From: Lota lota
Taxonomy: Eukaryota; Chordata; Actinopteri; Gadiformes; Lotidae
NCBI GenBank assembly: GCA_026745465.1
Contig: JACYXH010000479.1
Span: forward strand, 2,525,397 to 2,589,396
DNA length: 64,000 nucleotides
Direction: 5' to 3'
In this document: in pieces, positions 1 to 64,000 of the stretch
Position numbering within the stretch: the stretch's first letter is position 1
Layout: the number at the start of each line of letters is the position of its first letter
Notes under the pieces: generated by a model
Databases searched by the model: none
Seen by the model: the letters and a program-made list of their open reading frames with translations, nothing else
Told to the model about the DNA's origin: nothing
Translations under genes and position numbers: made by a program

Positions 1-773
1 TCTATATGTATATATAGACATGTATATATAGATATGTGTATTTATTTATTTAGTTTATATGCAAGGGCATAAACAGCACAGGTGGGGTTGGCAGAAATGT
101 TGCAGAGAGGGTGCCAACCAGGAAGAGACATGCACCTGCTATTGCATGACTCACAGCCCTGCTGGAACAATTCACCTGCCACTAGAGAGGGAGGGAGGGA
201 CGAGGCGAGGGAAGGAGGAGAGGAGGAGACGACAGACTCTATGGGTGGGGGAGAGGGAAAGAAGGACATGCCTTAAAGACAAATGTGGCTTGTCAGTGGC
301 TCAAAAGAAGCACAAGACTGTGGTGTGAATTGAGGACTGGAGTTTATGGGAGGAAGGGGGTGGGGGGGAGGGAACAGGGAGGAGGGTGGAGAAGGTGGAG
401 GTTGATGAAAGTTGTCTCCTGCAACAAGTCTAACCTGAATTTAAAGCTAACAACGTGGCGTGATTACTGGGTGCTGAAAATATGAAGGAACAACCAAAGA
501 CAACAAGAGAAGGAGAAGGAGAAAGAAAAAAAAAGGAAAATTAAAAAGTCTTTGTTCCCCCAGCCCTTCTCTCTTCTTTCTCCTCTGGTTTCAGATGATG
601 GCTGATTCTCTCTCTCTCGCTCCTAAACTAAGAGTTGTATTTGAGGGTGACAGACAGACAGACGGGCAGACTGGATGAAGTTGTCTTCACTCATCCGTGA
701 CTGAGATCATGCTGAACCGCCCACCAGACAGACACAGAGCTTGCAGGCTGCATTCATAAAAGACACAATTCAT

Positions 774-1052
774 ATGCACACACACACACACACATGTGAA
801 CACACACTTGCCGCATGCACACATAGACACAAATGCACACATTCTCCCTCATGCACAAATACAAGGGTGAATGGACATACACAGATGCACACAAGCACAT
901 AGACACACACACACGCACACACATACAAACTTTTCATCTCACTCACTTGCACAAGTGTGAACAGACACACACATACACACACATACACACACACGTACAC
1001 ACACACACACGTACACACACACACACACACACACATACACACTAACACACAC
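774..1052 (+). repeat. imperfect (CA)n-rich tract
   Basis: Broken CA/CACACG repeats over about 280 bp. Confidence 0.9.
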
Positions 1053-3788
1053 CACCTCAGACACTTAGCGATACAGTAATCGCTACAGACACATGCAGAA
1101 CGTTACAACCTGGGTACACTAACTCACCTAAACCTACCATACACACAATTAATGTAACCATACAACACACACAATCATATAGAACACACACACACACAAA
1201 CATTTGTTCTCCTCTACAAGGTGCAAAGTAGAGAATTATAGCACATAAAAGGCCAAAGCATATGCCATACAAATAAAGACACTTAAATTCCCCTATATAT
1301 CATTGTGACAGTTGGTGTATGTAATGTAGCCAGCATGCCAGGGTCAATAGTTGAGACTGTGTTACTTTACTCCTCTCATTACTGGTGGAGAGAGAAGGAA
1401 TTATCGTTGATATAAGGGCTCTCATAACAATGTCTTATTGATGTTGGCAACACATCATGAAACATAACACATGGTTTGCTGTGATTTACAATTGACATGG
1501 TCTATCGATTGGAGATGAGATAAAACATTTTATATTTAGAAAAACCTTACAATAAAAGGTTTGAGTTTGAGTTTACATTCAATTGTTCAGACCTTTATGC
1601 ATAATCTGTTAGATATACAATACGTAATCGCTAGATCTTTTCCATTGGAGTCTTGGGCTTATTTAAAACAAAGACATCATTGCCTATTCACTGACAACAA
1701 TCCCTAATTATGGAGATTAACTAAATTTTCTACAATTATCTCTCCAGATTTAATAGTCAGGTTAGTCCACATTACTTCCCACATTTGGCCAAAGCGATAC
1801 ATTTTAAAGGTCTTAAGTGTGTTATAATTAGAGTGTCAGTGGATTCCAGTAATTGAGCTCTGGCAGGTGCAGGGGCAACTGTGTGCATGTGGTGTAAGCC
1901 TAAAGATCAAGTAAATGAGGAAACACTTCAGAAAACTCTCAGTGAATCAGATGTAACATGAAATAATGTCAATTTTCTGTGGTCAAATGTCTTCTTTTTT
2001 TAATTTAGTAGGCCTACTGCCAATAAGGGTGTGAATAAAACTCAATGGCAAATATTGATTTGCCATTGAAATATTGTTTAAAAAAATGAAAACATTCTTT
2101 ATAATATTGTCATTGTCACACATTGTCAAACGTAATCATGAGTGTTCACTAGAGACAAGTCTGGACAGGCCAAGGATTTAGGAAAGGTCTGCCCTACTAA
2201 ATATCATGTTAAAATAACTCCGCACACAGAGTTTTTGTCTTTCTCTGAGACAAGAGAGCACTGACTTCCTGTTACATGGTACCTTGGTGTAATGAATAAC
2301 GTACGAGCATTCTTCAGTCATTACATCTCGGCTGACGGATGCTGGTTTGTTTGCTTTCTAAAACCGGCCTGCCAGATATTAAGTACACTGTGGCACTTGC
2401 TACCAACGTTCAAACATTCCAGTGAGGAGGGTGGCTAGCGCCCACTCAAAATAAATGACATAGCCTGACGGGCAAGATGTCGGTGCATCATAAGGAGAGC
2501 GATGACAAAGCGTGTAGCTTTGCAGATTGTGGTGGTGTAGTCCTACAGTGTAGAAAGCCGCTAGTGAGGTACATCAATATTAATTCTGATCCAGATGCTG
2601 TGATTTGAGGCTTTGATTTGAGGCCAAAGGTGTCACAGTGCAAAGGACACGAGACTAGCATATAGGTTGAAAATAATGAGACACTTTTACCACAGTTCAC
2701 CCTCTTGCATTTTTGTTGCTGCTGACATAGAAAAGTATTCTATTTTTCTCCAGTTAAAAGTTAGGTGAGATGACCAGATTGTTCCAACTGTTTATCCATC
2801 AGTCTAGTCGCTTATCCGACTAATCTTACCTTTATATATAGGCTCGCACACACGCACACACATACATACAGACGCACACACAGAGACTAAACACAAACAC
2901 ACAAAACAAACCCACATCCAGCCAAATGCAATCACAGGTGGCAGAAAACAGGTCTGTCTACATTGCAGGATGACCTGAAAGGAGGGGATGTGTAGTGACC
3001 ATGCAGACTGAGTCACTTGGGTGCCACTGGTGCATTTAGCTCCGTCCAGACCTGCCATGCAGAAATGTTCGGTACACTTTTTGGTTTTACTACTCACAAG
3101 GATGAATAAATGAATGATATTATTGGTAGAACACATTTGACTTGACATTAATACTGGCTGCTTTTTTTATCTTCTGTTTTGACATTGCCTAATCTCAGAA
3201 AGTTATGCTTATACTACATTTTTATTATCTTCTATATATATTGTATTACTATATTTTAAAAGATGTCTAGTTTAAGACGATCAAACAATAAATAAAATAA
3301 AAACGTCATAAATCACGGCTCTTAGCATCATACTTTTTATTAGCTCATGACTTATTCAGTAGGAATGAGAATTTCTATTAGGTTTTCAGAAGAAACATTC
3401 ATATGCCTCTCTACTAAATCCTACTCTAGGCCCCTTGGAGAGAAGCACCTGTTTACAGCATCTGTTTACCTCTCCGCTGGTCTGTAACCTGCAATCAGCA
3501 TCTGTGTGATAAACATCTAGTGTCCATAATGACACAGCTCATTGCAACTACTCATGACACAAGTCACTTCGCTTTAACAGGCGCGGCACGCAAAAAAGTA
3601 TTTGAAGCATTGTCAAAAATAGTTGCTGTTACAATGCTGCTCTTAAGGAGACATATCACAATTAGGCTTACCAACAACAACAAAAATTCTTAACCACTTT
3701 TATGAAGTGATACAATATGACCAATTGATTTCATAAGGTTTTAATTTTATGTTTTATTTCAGTTTATTCAGCAATGTTCCATCATCTA

Positions 3789-3838
3789 ACTAACCTGCCC
3801 AATATGTCAGTGCCTGCAGGCATATTGGACAGGTTAGT
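3789..3838. repeat. 18-bp-arm hairpin
   Basis: ACTAACCTGCCCAATATG, 14-base loop, CATATTGGACAGGTTAGT, one mismatch. The loop itself contains the palindrome TGCCTGCAGGCA. Confidence 0.85.
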
Positions 3839-4879
3839 CATGATATAAACTATACTGCACTATTACTGGTGTGATGTGGAATTGTGGGCACAGGTGGAAT
3901 TGTGGACATAGGCAAATATGCGCTGTGGAATTAAGACCAAACAGCCAAATATAAAAGTGACGAATGTAGACCTACAATGCTCATAAAGGAAAATGTATTG
4001 ATAGGAAATTACATTATTTTGATTGTAATCTAATTAAGCAAAACAGCAGTAGGCCTATATGGAAACAAATAATTCCATCCAATGCCTTTCCTAAAAAGTT
4101 ATTAAACTTTATCAAAGGTGGATAGTCTTTTTTTTTTTTTACATAAACGCCAGGGAGAGCACGTTGTCCTTCTCCCGCACTTGTCGTTTCTTCGCTGTAG
4201 TCTCTCCTCATCCACGACACTTGTAATGTTGTAGCTTTACTCCCTCTATTGGCGGAAAAATGGACAGCACAACTGTGAGTGTTATTTGTTATTAACAAAT
4301 GTAGTCTTATCTTAGAAATTGTCTCTAATAACGCTTCAAAATAGATTATTTTGTACGTCCAATTCGTTTTGTTCGTGAAACAACCACTGATCAATGTTAA
4401 AATGAATATCAGAACAATTAACAAGCATCACGCCCCGAGCTGGCATTTATGACTTTCTTTTCACGTTTCGTTACGGGAAACATGACGCAGAGACAATATA
4501 TATCGAGTGCTGTGTTGGTCATAATAGAAAGGCAAGATGCTCGTTGGTTTTCGCCCAAATCTTTTACTTGATTCGGTAGTATTGTAATTATGAGGGATTG
4601 TCCACAGTAACGCCTAACTATGTCACGGGAAATAAAGTAAATAATGTGCTGTAGGCACAAAGGTACTTGCATGGTTGTATTTTTATAAGGACTAACAACG
4701 ACAATGTAAACATAAATAGTACAACAACTTAATTAATGCTGTATCAACCTTTACGTTTTAAATAACTGGTCATTGCTTACTTGCTGGGAAATGTCAACAT
4801 ATCAATTGTCACAGCCTATCAAAGATCGTCATGGTAGTACTCACTTGGTTAATTGTAAAGGTCTACAGCTGGAAGGCGT

Positions 4880-5059
4880 GGCCTGAAGCCATATCCGGAA
4901 ATACAGTGGCCCGAAGATGGCGATCATCGTAATGAAGTAATCGGCAATCCGAAAACCACTGAAACTCGTGGAAAAGGCTGAACAACACAATGGGACATGT
5001 TCAATTGGAATCCTTAAATACCATTAACAACTAGAGGTTATCATCTTTACTTCAATAGA
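4880..5059 (+). promoter_or_regulatory. candidate nipal3 promoter and 5'UTR
   Basis: Just upstream of the start exon lies an ETS-type CCGGAA (4895-4900) and a YY1-type AAGATGGCG (4914-4922), with no TATA box. This pair is common in broadly expressed vertebrate promoters. No transcript evidence is available, so the start site is inferred. Confidence 0.45.
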
Positions 5060-10051
<4,992 letters not shown>

Positions 10052-10440
10052 GGATGTGTGTTTGTTCCCTTCACCCTTAAGTACAATGTCAATAGAAGGA
10101 CGTCGTTGGCAATTTCAATGGGAGGGGTGGCGTTTTCTTTTTATATCACAGAAGAAGGTTATTGCCGCCGTGTCTTAAATGAAATAATTCGATCGGTGTT
10201 GGTTATATCCAGTGGTTAACTACCATGTTAGAGGTTTGTGTATTTTTTTATTTGCAGATATCTGTTCTTGTTTGCTTCTCCCAGACCAATACCAGAATGT
10301 TAATTTGGCTTCTATTTGTGTCCAGCTGTTCACTGCAAAAACAAATCAAAAAATCAAAAAGATTTGTTCATAAAATTCCACCCGTGACTCAATCAATCCA
10401 GCTATTGTTTCTCTCTGAATAAATTTGGACTGTGGTAAGT
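10052..10440 (+). other. nipal3: nipal3 3'UTR
   Basis: Non-coding sequence from the nipal3 stop to just past an AATAAA. The end is inferred from that signal. Confidence 0.7.
10418..10423 (+). terminator. nipal3: nipal3 poly(A) signal
   Basis: AATAAA 367 bases after the stop codon, the first canonical signal downstream. Confidence 0.7.
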
Positions 10441-11020
10441 TCCCCCCTCCTGTCATGTTATGGGTGGAGAGGAATGACTGGAGGCGTTTGGTTTGAAGCA
10501 GTGTTTGTTATTATAAATAATTTGACCTGGAGTGAACCTAATGTGCCTTTTTTATATATAGGCCTACTGCCCATTTATGACTAAGCCATGTAACACATGT
10601 TTACTGTTGCAAATCGCTGCTGCTCTTATCAACTGATCCGCCAATTAACACATTTGCCCATAGGCCCACACGTATCACTTAACCATTTTTAACTTATGGT
10701 GGTCTGAAGTTCATTAATCGACCCAAAGTGATCTTTATCTTGAAATATGATCTGAATTAGTGCTTTCTGTTTCTTGCCTCCTCATTCAATTGTTGATTTT
10801 AATTATGTCTGTATGTATGCCCTGTTTTCCTATACACTCATAAAAGATTATGCTATTACCTCAGGCTTAATAATCGCATAATTAAAAAAACGACTACTGC
10901 AATCTGTTTTAACGTTTAATTGATATATGTATGGACTCGCTGAAATAGTAGGCCTAAAGCAAAACATGATGTGCAACGTACGGAGCCCAAACGAGATCCA
11001 CTGTGGTATTAGATTATTTT

Positions 11021-11050
11021 GGCAAGATGGCCGATCGTGCAGAGACAACG
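11021..11050 (+). other. possible upstream non-coding or start exon of rcan3
   Basis: A YY1-type CAAGATGGC (11023-11031) is followed by ATG GCC GAT CGT GCA GAG ACA ACG and a strong GTAAGAAC donor at 11051. The layout copies that of nipal3 exon 1. Spliced to the acceptor at 14449 it would stay in frame with the rcan3 start. There is no homology support for the eight residues, so it may simply be a 5'UTR exon or chance. Confidence 0.3.
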
Positions 11051-11191
11051 GTAAGAACATTTCCCTAGATAACAGTTTAACTGTTTACATTGAAGTGTAT
11101 CAGTAATTTTTCATACAGTAGTGACACATTGGTATTGTTACCGGAGTTGATCGTCTATTACAACTTAATCTACCTAGCTTAGAGTTGTTTC

Positions 11192-11880
11192 TAAAGAGCC
11201 AGTGAACCCAAAACCACTTTTCTTGTTTTAAAAGTGGGCATTTGTCTGATATGATCGTCACCATAGTAATCCAGGCCATTTTATAAACAAGTCCCCAATT
11301 TAGAGAAAAAATGGGTAAAATCCTATGTTTTTGCCATTCTCCCCAAAACACTACGTGAACGTTCCACTCTGCTGCGAACGCAGGTGGCGTTCTTTTCGTG
11401 ACGTCAGACTAGCTTTTCCGAGGTAGTCTGACGTCACTACCAATGGGCACCTGCGGCGCGGTTTGTGTGACAAGAGTACCGAGGGGACGATAAAGTTGGG
11501 CTTTTCGGACACTTATTGTATAACGCTACGGTGTGTGTGTGTTGATGGTGAAGCGCCGTCTGAGCAGCGATTTATTTAATATCCACGTCCGAGGTTAGGC
11601 TTTTCCGGACACTTATACTAGCCTTAAACGCTGCTACGGTGTGTGTTGATGGTGAAGCTCCGTCTGAGCAGCGATTTATTTAATATCCACGTCCGAGGTT
11701 AGGCTTTTCCGGACACTTATACTAGCCTTAAACGCTGCTACGGTGTGTGTGGATGGCGAAGCTCCGTCTGAGCAGCGATTTATTTAATATCCACGTCCGA
11801 GGTTAGGCTTTTCCGTACACTTATAGTATAACGCTACGGTGTGCGGCGCATTTCATTTACAATATAGCTTATTATTATGC
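11192..11880 (+). mobile_element. TTAA-type repeat, left-end copy, between nipal3 and rcan3
   Basis: Starts TAAAGAGCCAGTGAACCC after a changed CTAA. Same order of blocks as the copy at 7022, but with the terminal unit amplified into a 104-bp minisatellite. Confidence 0.7.
11499..11850 (+). repeat. 104-bp minisatellite (about 3.5 units)
   Basis: Units begin GGCTTTTCCGGACACTTATA and end TCCACGTCCGAGGTTA; starts at 11499, 11598, 11702 and 11806. Single units are present in the copies at 7.3 and 39.7 kb. Confidence 0.88.
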
Positions 11881-11995
11881 TCATAACATTTACACAACTA
11901 AGCAAACATGTTACGTTCTGGCGGCATAAGAACTATTGGCGGGCAAGAAGAATGTGTCTGAATCAAATGGCAACCGCATTAAACCGTCAATTTAA

Positions 11996-12102
<107 letters not shown>

Positions 12103-12104
12103 TT

Positions 12105-14430
12105 GACAGGAAGTTAAATGAATACCGAGGAAACACTGCTACCAGAAAATTGTATATCAAATTAATATGAACCTATGTTTTACACATGAACCCAAATTGA
12201 CTTTACAAAGGCTGCAGGGGATGTAGACGGAGAAAAACTTGAAGGATTCTTCTCTGAAACTGATCTCGCAGGATACTGCAGCATTGACTGTTTTTATGTT
12301 TTGAACTACTGTTATTTGGCAGTCCTGTTCTCCCGACTTTGAAGCTACTTAAAGGGAAATCAGTTCAAGGAGTTGACAGGCTCTTTCCAAGAAAATAATG
12401 CAAAAACACATATTTTCAGAATTTATTTCTTTTTAATCTGTTATTCTGTTGTATTATTCTTCTGAGCTTGTCTGCATAATTTTGACAACATAGCAGGAAG
12501 ATCATGATTGTGATACATTTTAAATATTGGCAATATTGCCATTGACAAATTGTACACTCATTATGTGCAGTACATTTATTGTTATAGCCCACAGGTAGGT
12601 AAACACTGCAAAAGCCAGTAACTTCAATGTGTGATTGTGAGTAATGGAGATTTATCTTCTTTATAGATTAGAAAAGTACCCTGTTATTCACAGAGGGCAT
12701 ACTAATCCAGTTATTCATAACTGTTGGACATTTAAAACAAATAACACTCAGTTATTTAGTACTGGTCAATCATGTATTTATCACGTCTTTTGGACACGAG
12801 GACAAAAATTAATGTTTCCCTGTTTAATGATTTGATTAATAACTACCAGCACTGCAAATAGAGTAAAAAATCATTGTACAAATTAGAATTTGTTGAATAA
12901 TTATCACAACTGCACATAGAGTAAAAATATTTTATGAAATATAAATTGAATGTTGCAATCATTTATTATTTGTATCCCATGTTGTTTTGATGTGTCAATA
13001 ATTAGTTATACTCTAACTTTGTTAAGCAAATTCAGCCTTTTAAATGCTCATTGAACATCATATATTATTCTTCAAAGTATCGTTTCCCGTCGTAGTAGCT
13101 ACTGCAAATAAAATACATGAGAAACAGATGAAAGCTAGAATGCCCTCAGAGGTTCATACACCTTTAAGAAAGAAGTGGGTGTAACGTGTAGCAGGGGGCG
13201 TAACGTTTAGCGTGAGGTTAACGTGTAGTGGGCGTAACCTGTAGTCTTGCAGTCCGCAGACAGGCGTTGATTGATGAGGGTTGATTGATGCTAGCCACCA
13301 ATCTAGGAAGTAAACCGTCATTGGCTGATGACAACCTGAACTTGCACATCATTGGTCTAGCCTTTAGGCGGATGGCACTACAGTAGGTTGCTTTACATCG
13401 TGTAAAATAATCAAACTATTTAGTCAGTCAAACATCGTACGTGTACCATCCCCGGCTGAATGATGGTCTGACTCTCTAACTGATGGTTCACAAGGGTTTA
13501 TTTTTTTAGCAAACAGACGATACTGTAGCTCCCTGAGATCCGTGAACACACCTTGAACACAACTGGAACACAACGTAAGAGCTACGAAAGAAAACAAAAA
13601 TAAACGTATTCACATTCTATTCACATTATAATAATAGGCTTAATGTACTACTGCCTTACAATATTCTACAGCGAAAATAATACATTAACCTTAATAAGTC
13701 ATAAGTCATTGACTTGAATTGAACAAATATAGCGGTCTTGCTCGCCTAAACACAATCAAATTAAACTCAGCAAAACTATAAGAAAAGATCGCAATATGAC
13801 TAAAACATTAAACACCATAGGAAACAAAATGATGACAAACCTTGTGCCCTTATCAGCCAATGAACAAATTGCCAACAGTTTAAGTTTTACATACACAATT
13901 AACGATCTACCGTTGTTTTTTCGTCTACCAAAAGAGCTCGTTAATTTTTTTCCGTTTCCTGAAAAACTTAATTCAAAATAAAAGCCCCAGCCTTAATAAC
14001 AAAAATGATTGAAGAATGCTGGGCCATACTCAGGGTCATTTACAATACGTAATCACTTCGCGCTGAGGGTCCATTGATAATTCCATTTTAGCAATGTTTA
14101 GGGTTTTTAGATAATCACTCAAATTTTGGGTTACATTTTTTTAATAACATTTCCACTAGATGTCGCTACAATACTAGAAGAACGCCTTGAATGGAGGCTG
14201 TACTTTCAATACTTTTCCATGAAAACCTACTCAATATTTACTTTTCTCCTTCTCCCTTGCTATAATTTTTTTTACCATGCACCAGAGCGGCTTTACATCT
14301 CCCAACATGCACCTGTGTTGTCCTCTCACTATTGTTGGTTTGACACTAGGCTTCAATCTCACTCCATCACCTCAGTACAGAGTTTCCCCTTGCCATCCCC
14401 TGCTTAAAAACGTCTACATCTCTCATAATC
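12105..14430. other. AT-rich stretch before rcan3 exon 1
   Basis: Mostly AT-rich. At 13180-13245 a few loose copies of GTAACGTGTAG-type sequence occur. Probably rcan3 5' flank or a 5'UTR intron. No gene seen. Confidence 0.5.
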
Positions 14431-14452
14431 TGCCCTTCCCAAAGCCCAGAGT

Positions 14453-60837
<46,385 letters not shown>

Positions 60838-61726
60838 AGACGGAAGACACTCCTTCACCACCACCAAGAACCTCCTCTTTCTCTCTTACACGCTCTCTCG
60901 CTATCTGTGCGCCAGTGGCACTACGACACCCCCCCCCCCCCCCCCCTATATCCATGAACACACCTGGCTGTCTCAATTTCTTTCTCTCTCGTCTTTATTG
61001 GCACGTGCAGAGACGAGCGGCGACGCCCATCATTTCAGTTCAACTACTAAGCCGACAAACATTGACACTGTGTTTGTGGGGGGGATGCGTGGCGATGGAA
61101 TGAGGAGGCCTGAATGGGATCTGGGGAGGGGAGGAAGGGGGTGGAGTGGATGGATGAGAACCACACACACACATCATCATCAAATGCAGTGGACCCAGTG
61201 GGGACTTGTGGCATCCCCACTTCTTGACGCGCCCCCTGACCCTTGAACCCTCGACCTCTGACGGTTCCCAGAAAAGAGGGGATAAGAGCAAAAATCCCAT
61301 ATTCACATTTTCATAAAACGCTTTCTATCTATTGCTAGTGCTTGGTGATGAGTTAGTTGTTTGCCTTTGTGAAGTCTCAACTCTGCTTTTTCCCCCCCGT
61401 CTGGGTATGTTTGATATTTGTGGCTATTTGAGGCACACGGCTAACCTAACAAATATACTTTTTCTATATTTTTCTTCAAATTTTCTTTTTGTTGCCTTTT
61501 TCTCTTCAGGTTCTGTACTGTGTCTCTTTCTTGGGTTTTTTCAATCCTCCATTTTCATATTTCCTCTTCAGCGTAGGCCTACGCGGCACCAGGACTGACT
61601 GTGCCATGTTGCTGCTCTTGTCTGCATGTGTATATATATATATACATATATATACTGTATTACAAAACAGAAACACAAAATGCTCAACAGATATATAATG
61701 GAAAAAAGGATCGTATTTAACATTTC

Positions 61727-61833
<107 letters not shown>

Positions 61834-62619
61834 CATGGAGTGCCATGTGTAACTGATAAAAAAAAAGTTGTGGTGGATGTTCTTTTCTCACTCTTTGACC
61901 GGTCTTGTTCATTTTAAAGATGTGTTGTGTTTTAATTTTTTTCTGAACAACTAGATGTGTACTCCTAAATATGTATTTGATACTACAAATAGTTTTTTTG
62001 CATGCAAGTTATTTCCGTAGTTAAAGAGCTGCAGTGTTTTTTTTTTCCTACTGATTACGAGTGGTGACGGCAAAATGGAATCGTTGTCTTTGAAGGTAAC
62101 GCATATCTACGCTATATATGAGTTTGAGACTCATATATAACCTCTAATTGCGTCTTTTTGTTGGTATTGAAACATCAGAGTCAGATTGCTCCATACACCT
62201 TAGATTGGTAATTCTTAATACCCGTCTACAAACCTATTTTATTATACTTTATTATACATTTTTTGCAAGTGTTCAAATTTGAGCGTCTCATGTCCATATC
62301 TCAAGTTCTGTTATTTTTCTATACGTTTTTTTTTTTTTTTTATATATGTGTTAGGTCTACTGTCATCCACCCTGATCCCTGCTGTAAATAGCTGAGTAGT
62401 GCGGTGATAGGAAAAAAACTAACCATTTGTTTGGATCTAATATCTTACTACTAGAAGCATTTTTTTGCTGAGAAAGGGAAGTAGAAAAAAAGGTAGCCTC
62501 ATGAGAAATCAACCAAAGCAATCAATAACTCACTCACTCGCTCACTCATCTACACATTCAAATCACAATGATTTTCATTACACTGATAGGGGTTTAATTT
62601 TTGATTAATTTTCCTGTTA

Positions 62620-62625
62620 AATAAA
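62620..62625 (+). terminator. rcan3: possible proximal rcan3 poly(A) signal
   Basis: AATAAA in CTGTTAAATAAAGTTTTA, about 1.8 kb after the stop. Confidence 0.35.
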
Positions 62626-63650
62626 GTTTTATATCAGTGGTTTTAGGTTTGGGAACATGAATTCACTGGGATTCTCCTTCTTTCATAAGAGTTTAAACTA
62701 ACCACGATCTCTTTAACTTTTTATTTGTTACATTCTTTGTAGAAGCCCATCAGCTGAGTGGATCTCGTCCAGTCATATTTTAGTGACGTAATAGAAAAGT
62801 AACTCGAACAACTGTTTAGTACAGGACTGTTGGGTGTCAGTGGTGAGTCTAAACCATATTTGTATTAGGCAGCATGAAATCTACAAACATAATACTTTAT
62901 TTTGCTATTTCAATATTAGCAAGCAAAAGACGAGTCTCTGCATGCAAGCACTTTATTGTCAGTATTTTGTTACTTTTTCTCCACACTGTAAAGGACTCAT
63001 GCTACAACTGAAATGTAGAATATACGCTGTATATATATTTTTTTCTTTCTTGTATTTTCTTTCCTTCGCTCAAGCTGAACACCTGGGTAGCCTTCTCACC
63101 AGCATATTGCCAGTGAGTGAAACACACGTTTCTCAATTTATATTTCCTTATTCTAGTATGTACCTTCGGGGTCAGTGCAACTACTTTAAAACAAATAATG
63201 GATGAGTTGAAATGGATGGGAAGATTTTTACAAACGCATCAGTGAAATGTGTTGGTTGACACTGAAGTGCTGTTTTTGTTCTTCTGTTGGTCCATGTTAG
63301 TCTGTGTTCTTTCAGGGGCACATTTCATGGTGAATGAATGGAGAGTCCTCTTATTTAAATGGCCCACATTAACATAGTATAGTTTTTACAGTATCTGTCT
63401 GTTGAACTGGCTGCGGCGAATGGGGAATATGTTGACACTATTGAAGAAGCAGAGTTGTAGGAGAGAGAAACTTATTTGAAATTGTTGTTTTTTTACTGTC
63501 TGTGGTTAATGGTTATTTGAAGATCGTTTAATAATGATTATGATTGGAAGGAAAATGTATATTTATGTACATATGCCAAGTGTATTTGTTGCGAGGCCAG
63601 TCCCAGTGTGCAGTTTTATGGCTTCTCTTTATGTTACAAAGATACAAAAA

Positions 63651-63656
63651 AATAAA
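63651..63656 (+). terminator. rcan3: candidate rcan3 poly(A) signal
   Basis: AATAAA in an A-rich context, 2.8 kb after the stop. Confidence 0.45.
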
Positions 63657-63757
63657 ATGAAGTCCTGACAATGCTTGATCAAAACCCAACTCTCATTGTG
63701 TTGTGTTGAACATGGAGTCGTGTTTTATTCATCTCGAGGAAAGTTTACTTAAAGGTC

Positions 63758-63763
63758 AATAAA
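63758..63763 (+). terminator. rcan3: candidate distal rcan3 poly(A) signal
   Basis: AATAAA followed by a G/T-rich stretch (TGTTTGTCACTGTTG and onward), the best-formed poly(A) site of the three. Confidence 0.5.
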
Positions 63764-64000
63764 ACTGTTTGTCACTGTTGTATTGTTTTTGTTTAAATAT
63801 AAATATTGGGTCTTGTATTGTATGAATTCAGAAAACAAAGTAGCAAAACAAGCAATAATTTCCAGTCTGTATTTTCATGTTCTGTACTTGTTTCTGAGAG
63901 AGGGTCTCTGTCTCTGAAGGTATCCGCTTCTACTTGTGTAGTATGCTTGTCCTTTGTTTCACTAACATAAATATATAAAGAGGTATTCTTAAAAACATGC

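Larger units (their letters stand above)
1..4879. other. intergenic region upstream of nipal3
   Basis: No exon, RNA gene or transposon is recognised. It holds GGAG-rich sequence at 180-400, the CA tract, and the 3.8-kb hairpin. Open frames here are short and compositionally driven. Confidence 0.6.

Overview
The window is vertebrate genomic DNA, almost certainly from a ray-finned (teleost) fish. It carries two spliced host genes on the + strand, nipal3 (5060-10051) and rcan3 (14453-60837). They lie side by side in the order I recall for the human 1p36 block (NIPAL3-RCAN3). The teleost reading rests on the transposon types (Tc1-like elements, hAT elements, a Ty3/Gypsy-type LTR element, tRNA-derived SINEs) and on the extreme density of (CA/TG)n and (GA/CT)n microsatellites. 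Such density is known from cod-like fishes, but I cannot assign an order or species.

Layout. 1-4.9 kb: intergenic, no gene seen. 5.06-10.05 kb: all eleven coding exons of nipal3, with consistent splice phases, giving a 385-residue NIPA-family magnesium-transporter-like membrane protein with a poly(A) signal at 10418. 10.4-14.4 kb: space between the genes, with a TTAA-targeting repeat copy and a possible non-coding first exon of rcan3. 14.45 kb: first coding exon of the long rcan3 form. A 41.6-kb intron follows, and it holds most of the mobile DNA. 56.2, 58.0 and 60.7 kb: the three shared rcan3 exons, then a 3'UTR of about 2.9 kb ending near 63.76 kb. A second start exon of rcan3 (28957-29028) lies inside the big intron behind a CpG-rich promoter with a perfect cAMP-response element. 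It gives a short isoform of 190 residues beside the long one of 234.

Mobile DNA in the rcan3 intron. The most notable item is an LTR element at 20491-23838. It has two nearly identical 0.8-kb LTRs, a 4-bp target duplication, a primer-binding-like site and a polypurine tract. Its interior is one open frame that starts like a Ty3/Gypsy gag and then continues into coiled coil, including about 98 residues that read as the tail of a non-muscle myosin II heavy chain. This looks like capture of a host gene by a non-autonomous retroelement, in the manner of gag-onc fusions. Other elements are a Tc1-like element with an open transposase (49.0-50.6 kb) and its 65-bp deletion derivative at 17.1 kb; a second Tc1-like element with a damaged transposase (47.0-48.6 kb); a hAT element with a perfect 8-bp duplication nested in a hAT MITE, itself nested in a foldback element (50.87-54.3 kb); a TTAA-flanked element with a long internal palindrome interrupted by two solo LTRs (39.5-42.2 kb); and further foldback elements at 26.1-26.7 and 44.4-45.2 kb.

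The two host genes are not known to act together. NIPAL3 is a multi-pass membrane protein of the NIPA magnesium-transporter family. RCAN3 is a cytosolic calcineurin regulator. All statements come from reading the sequence and remembered family patterns; no database search was run.
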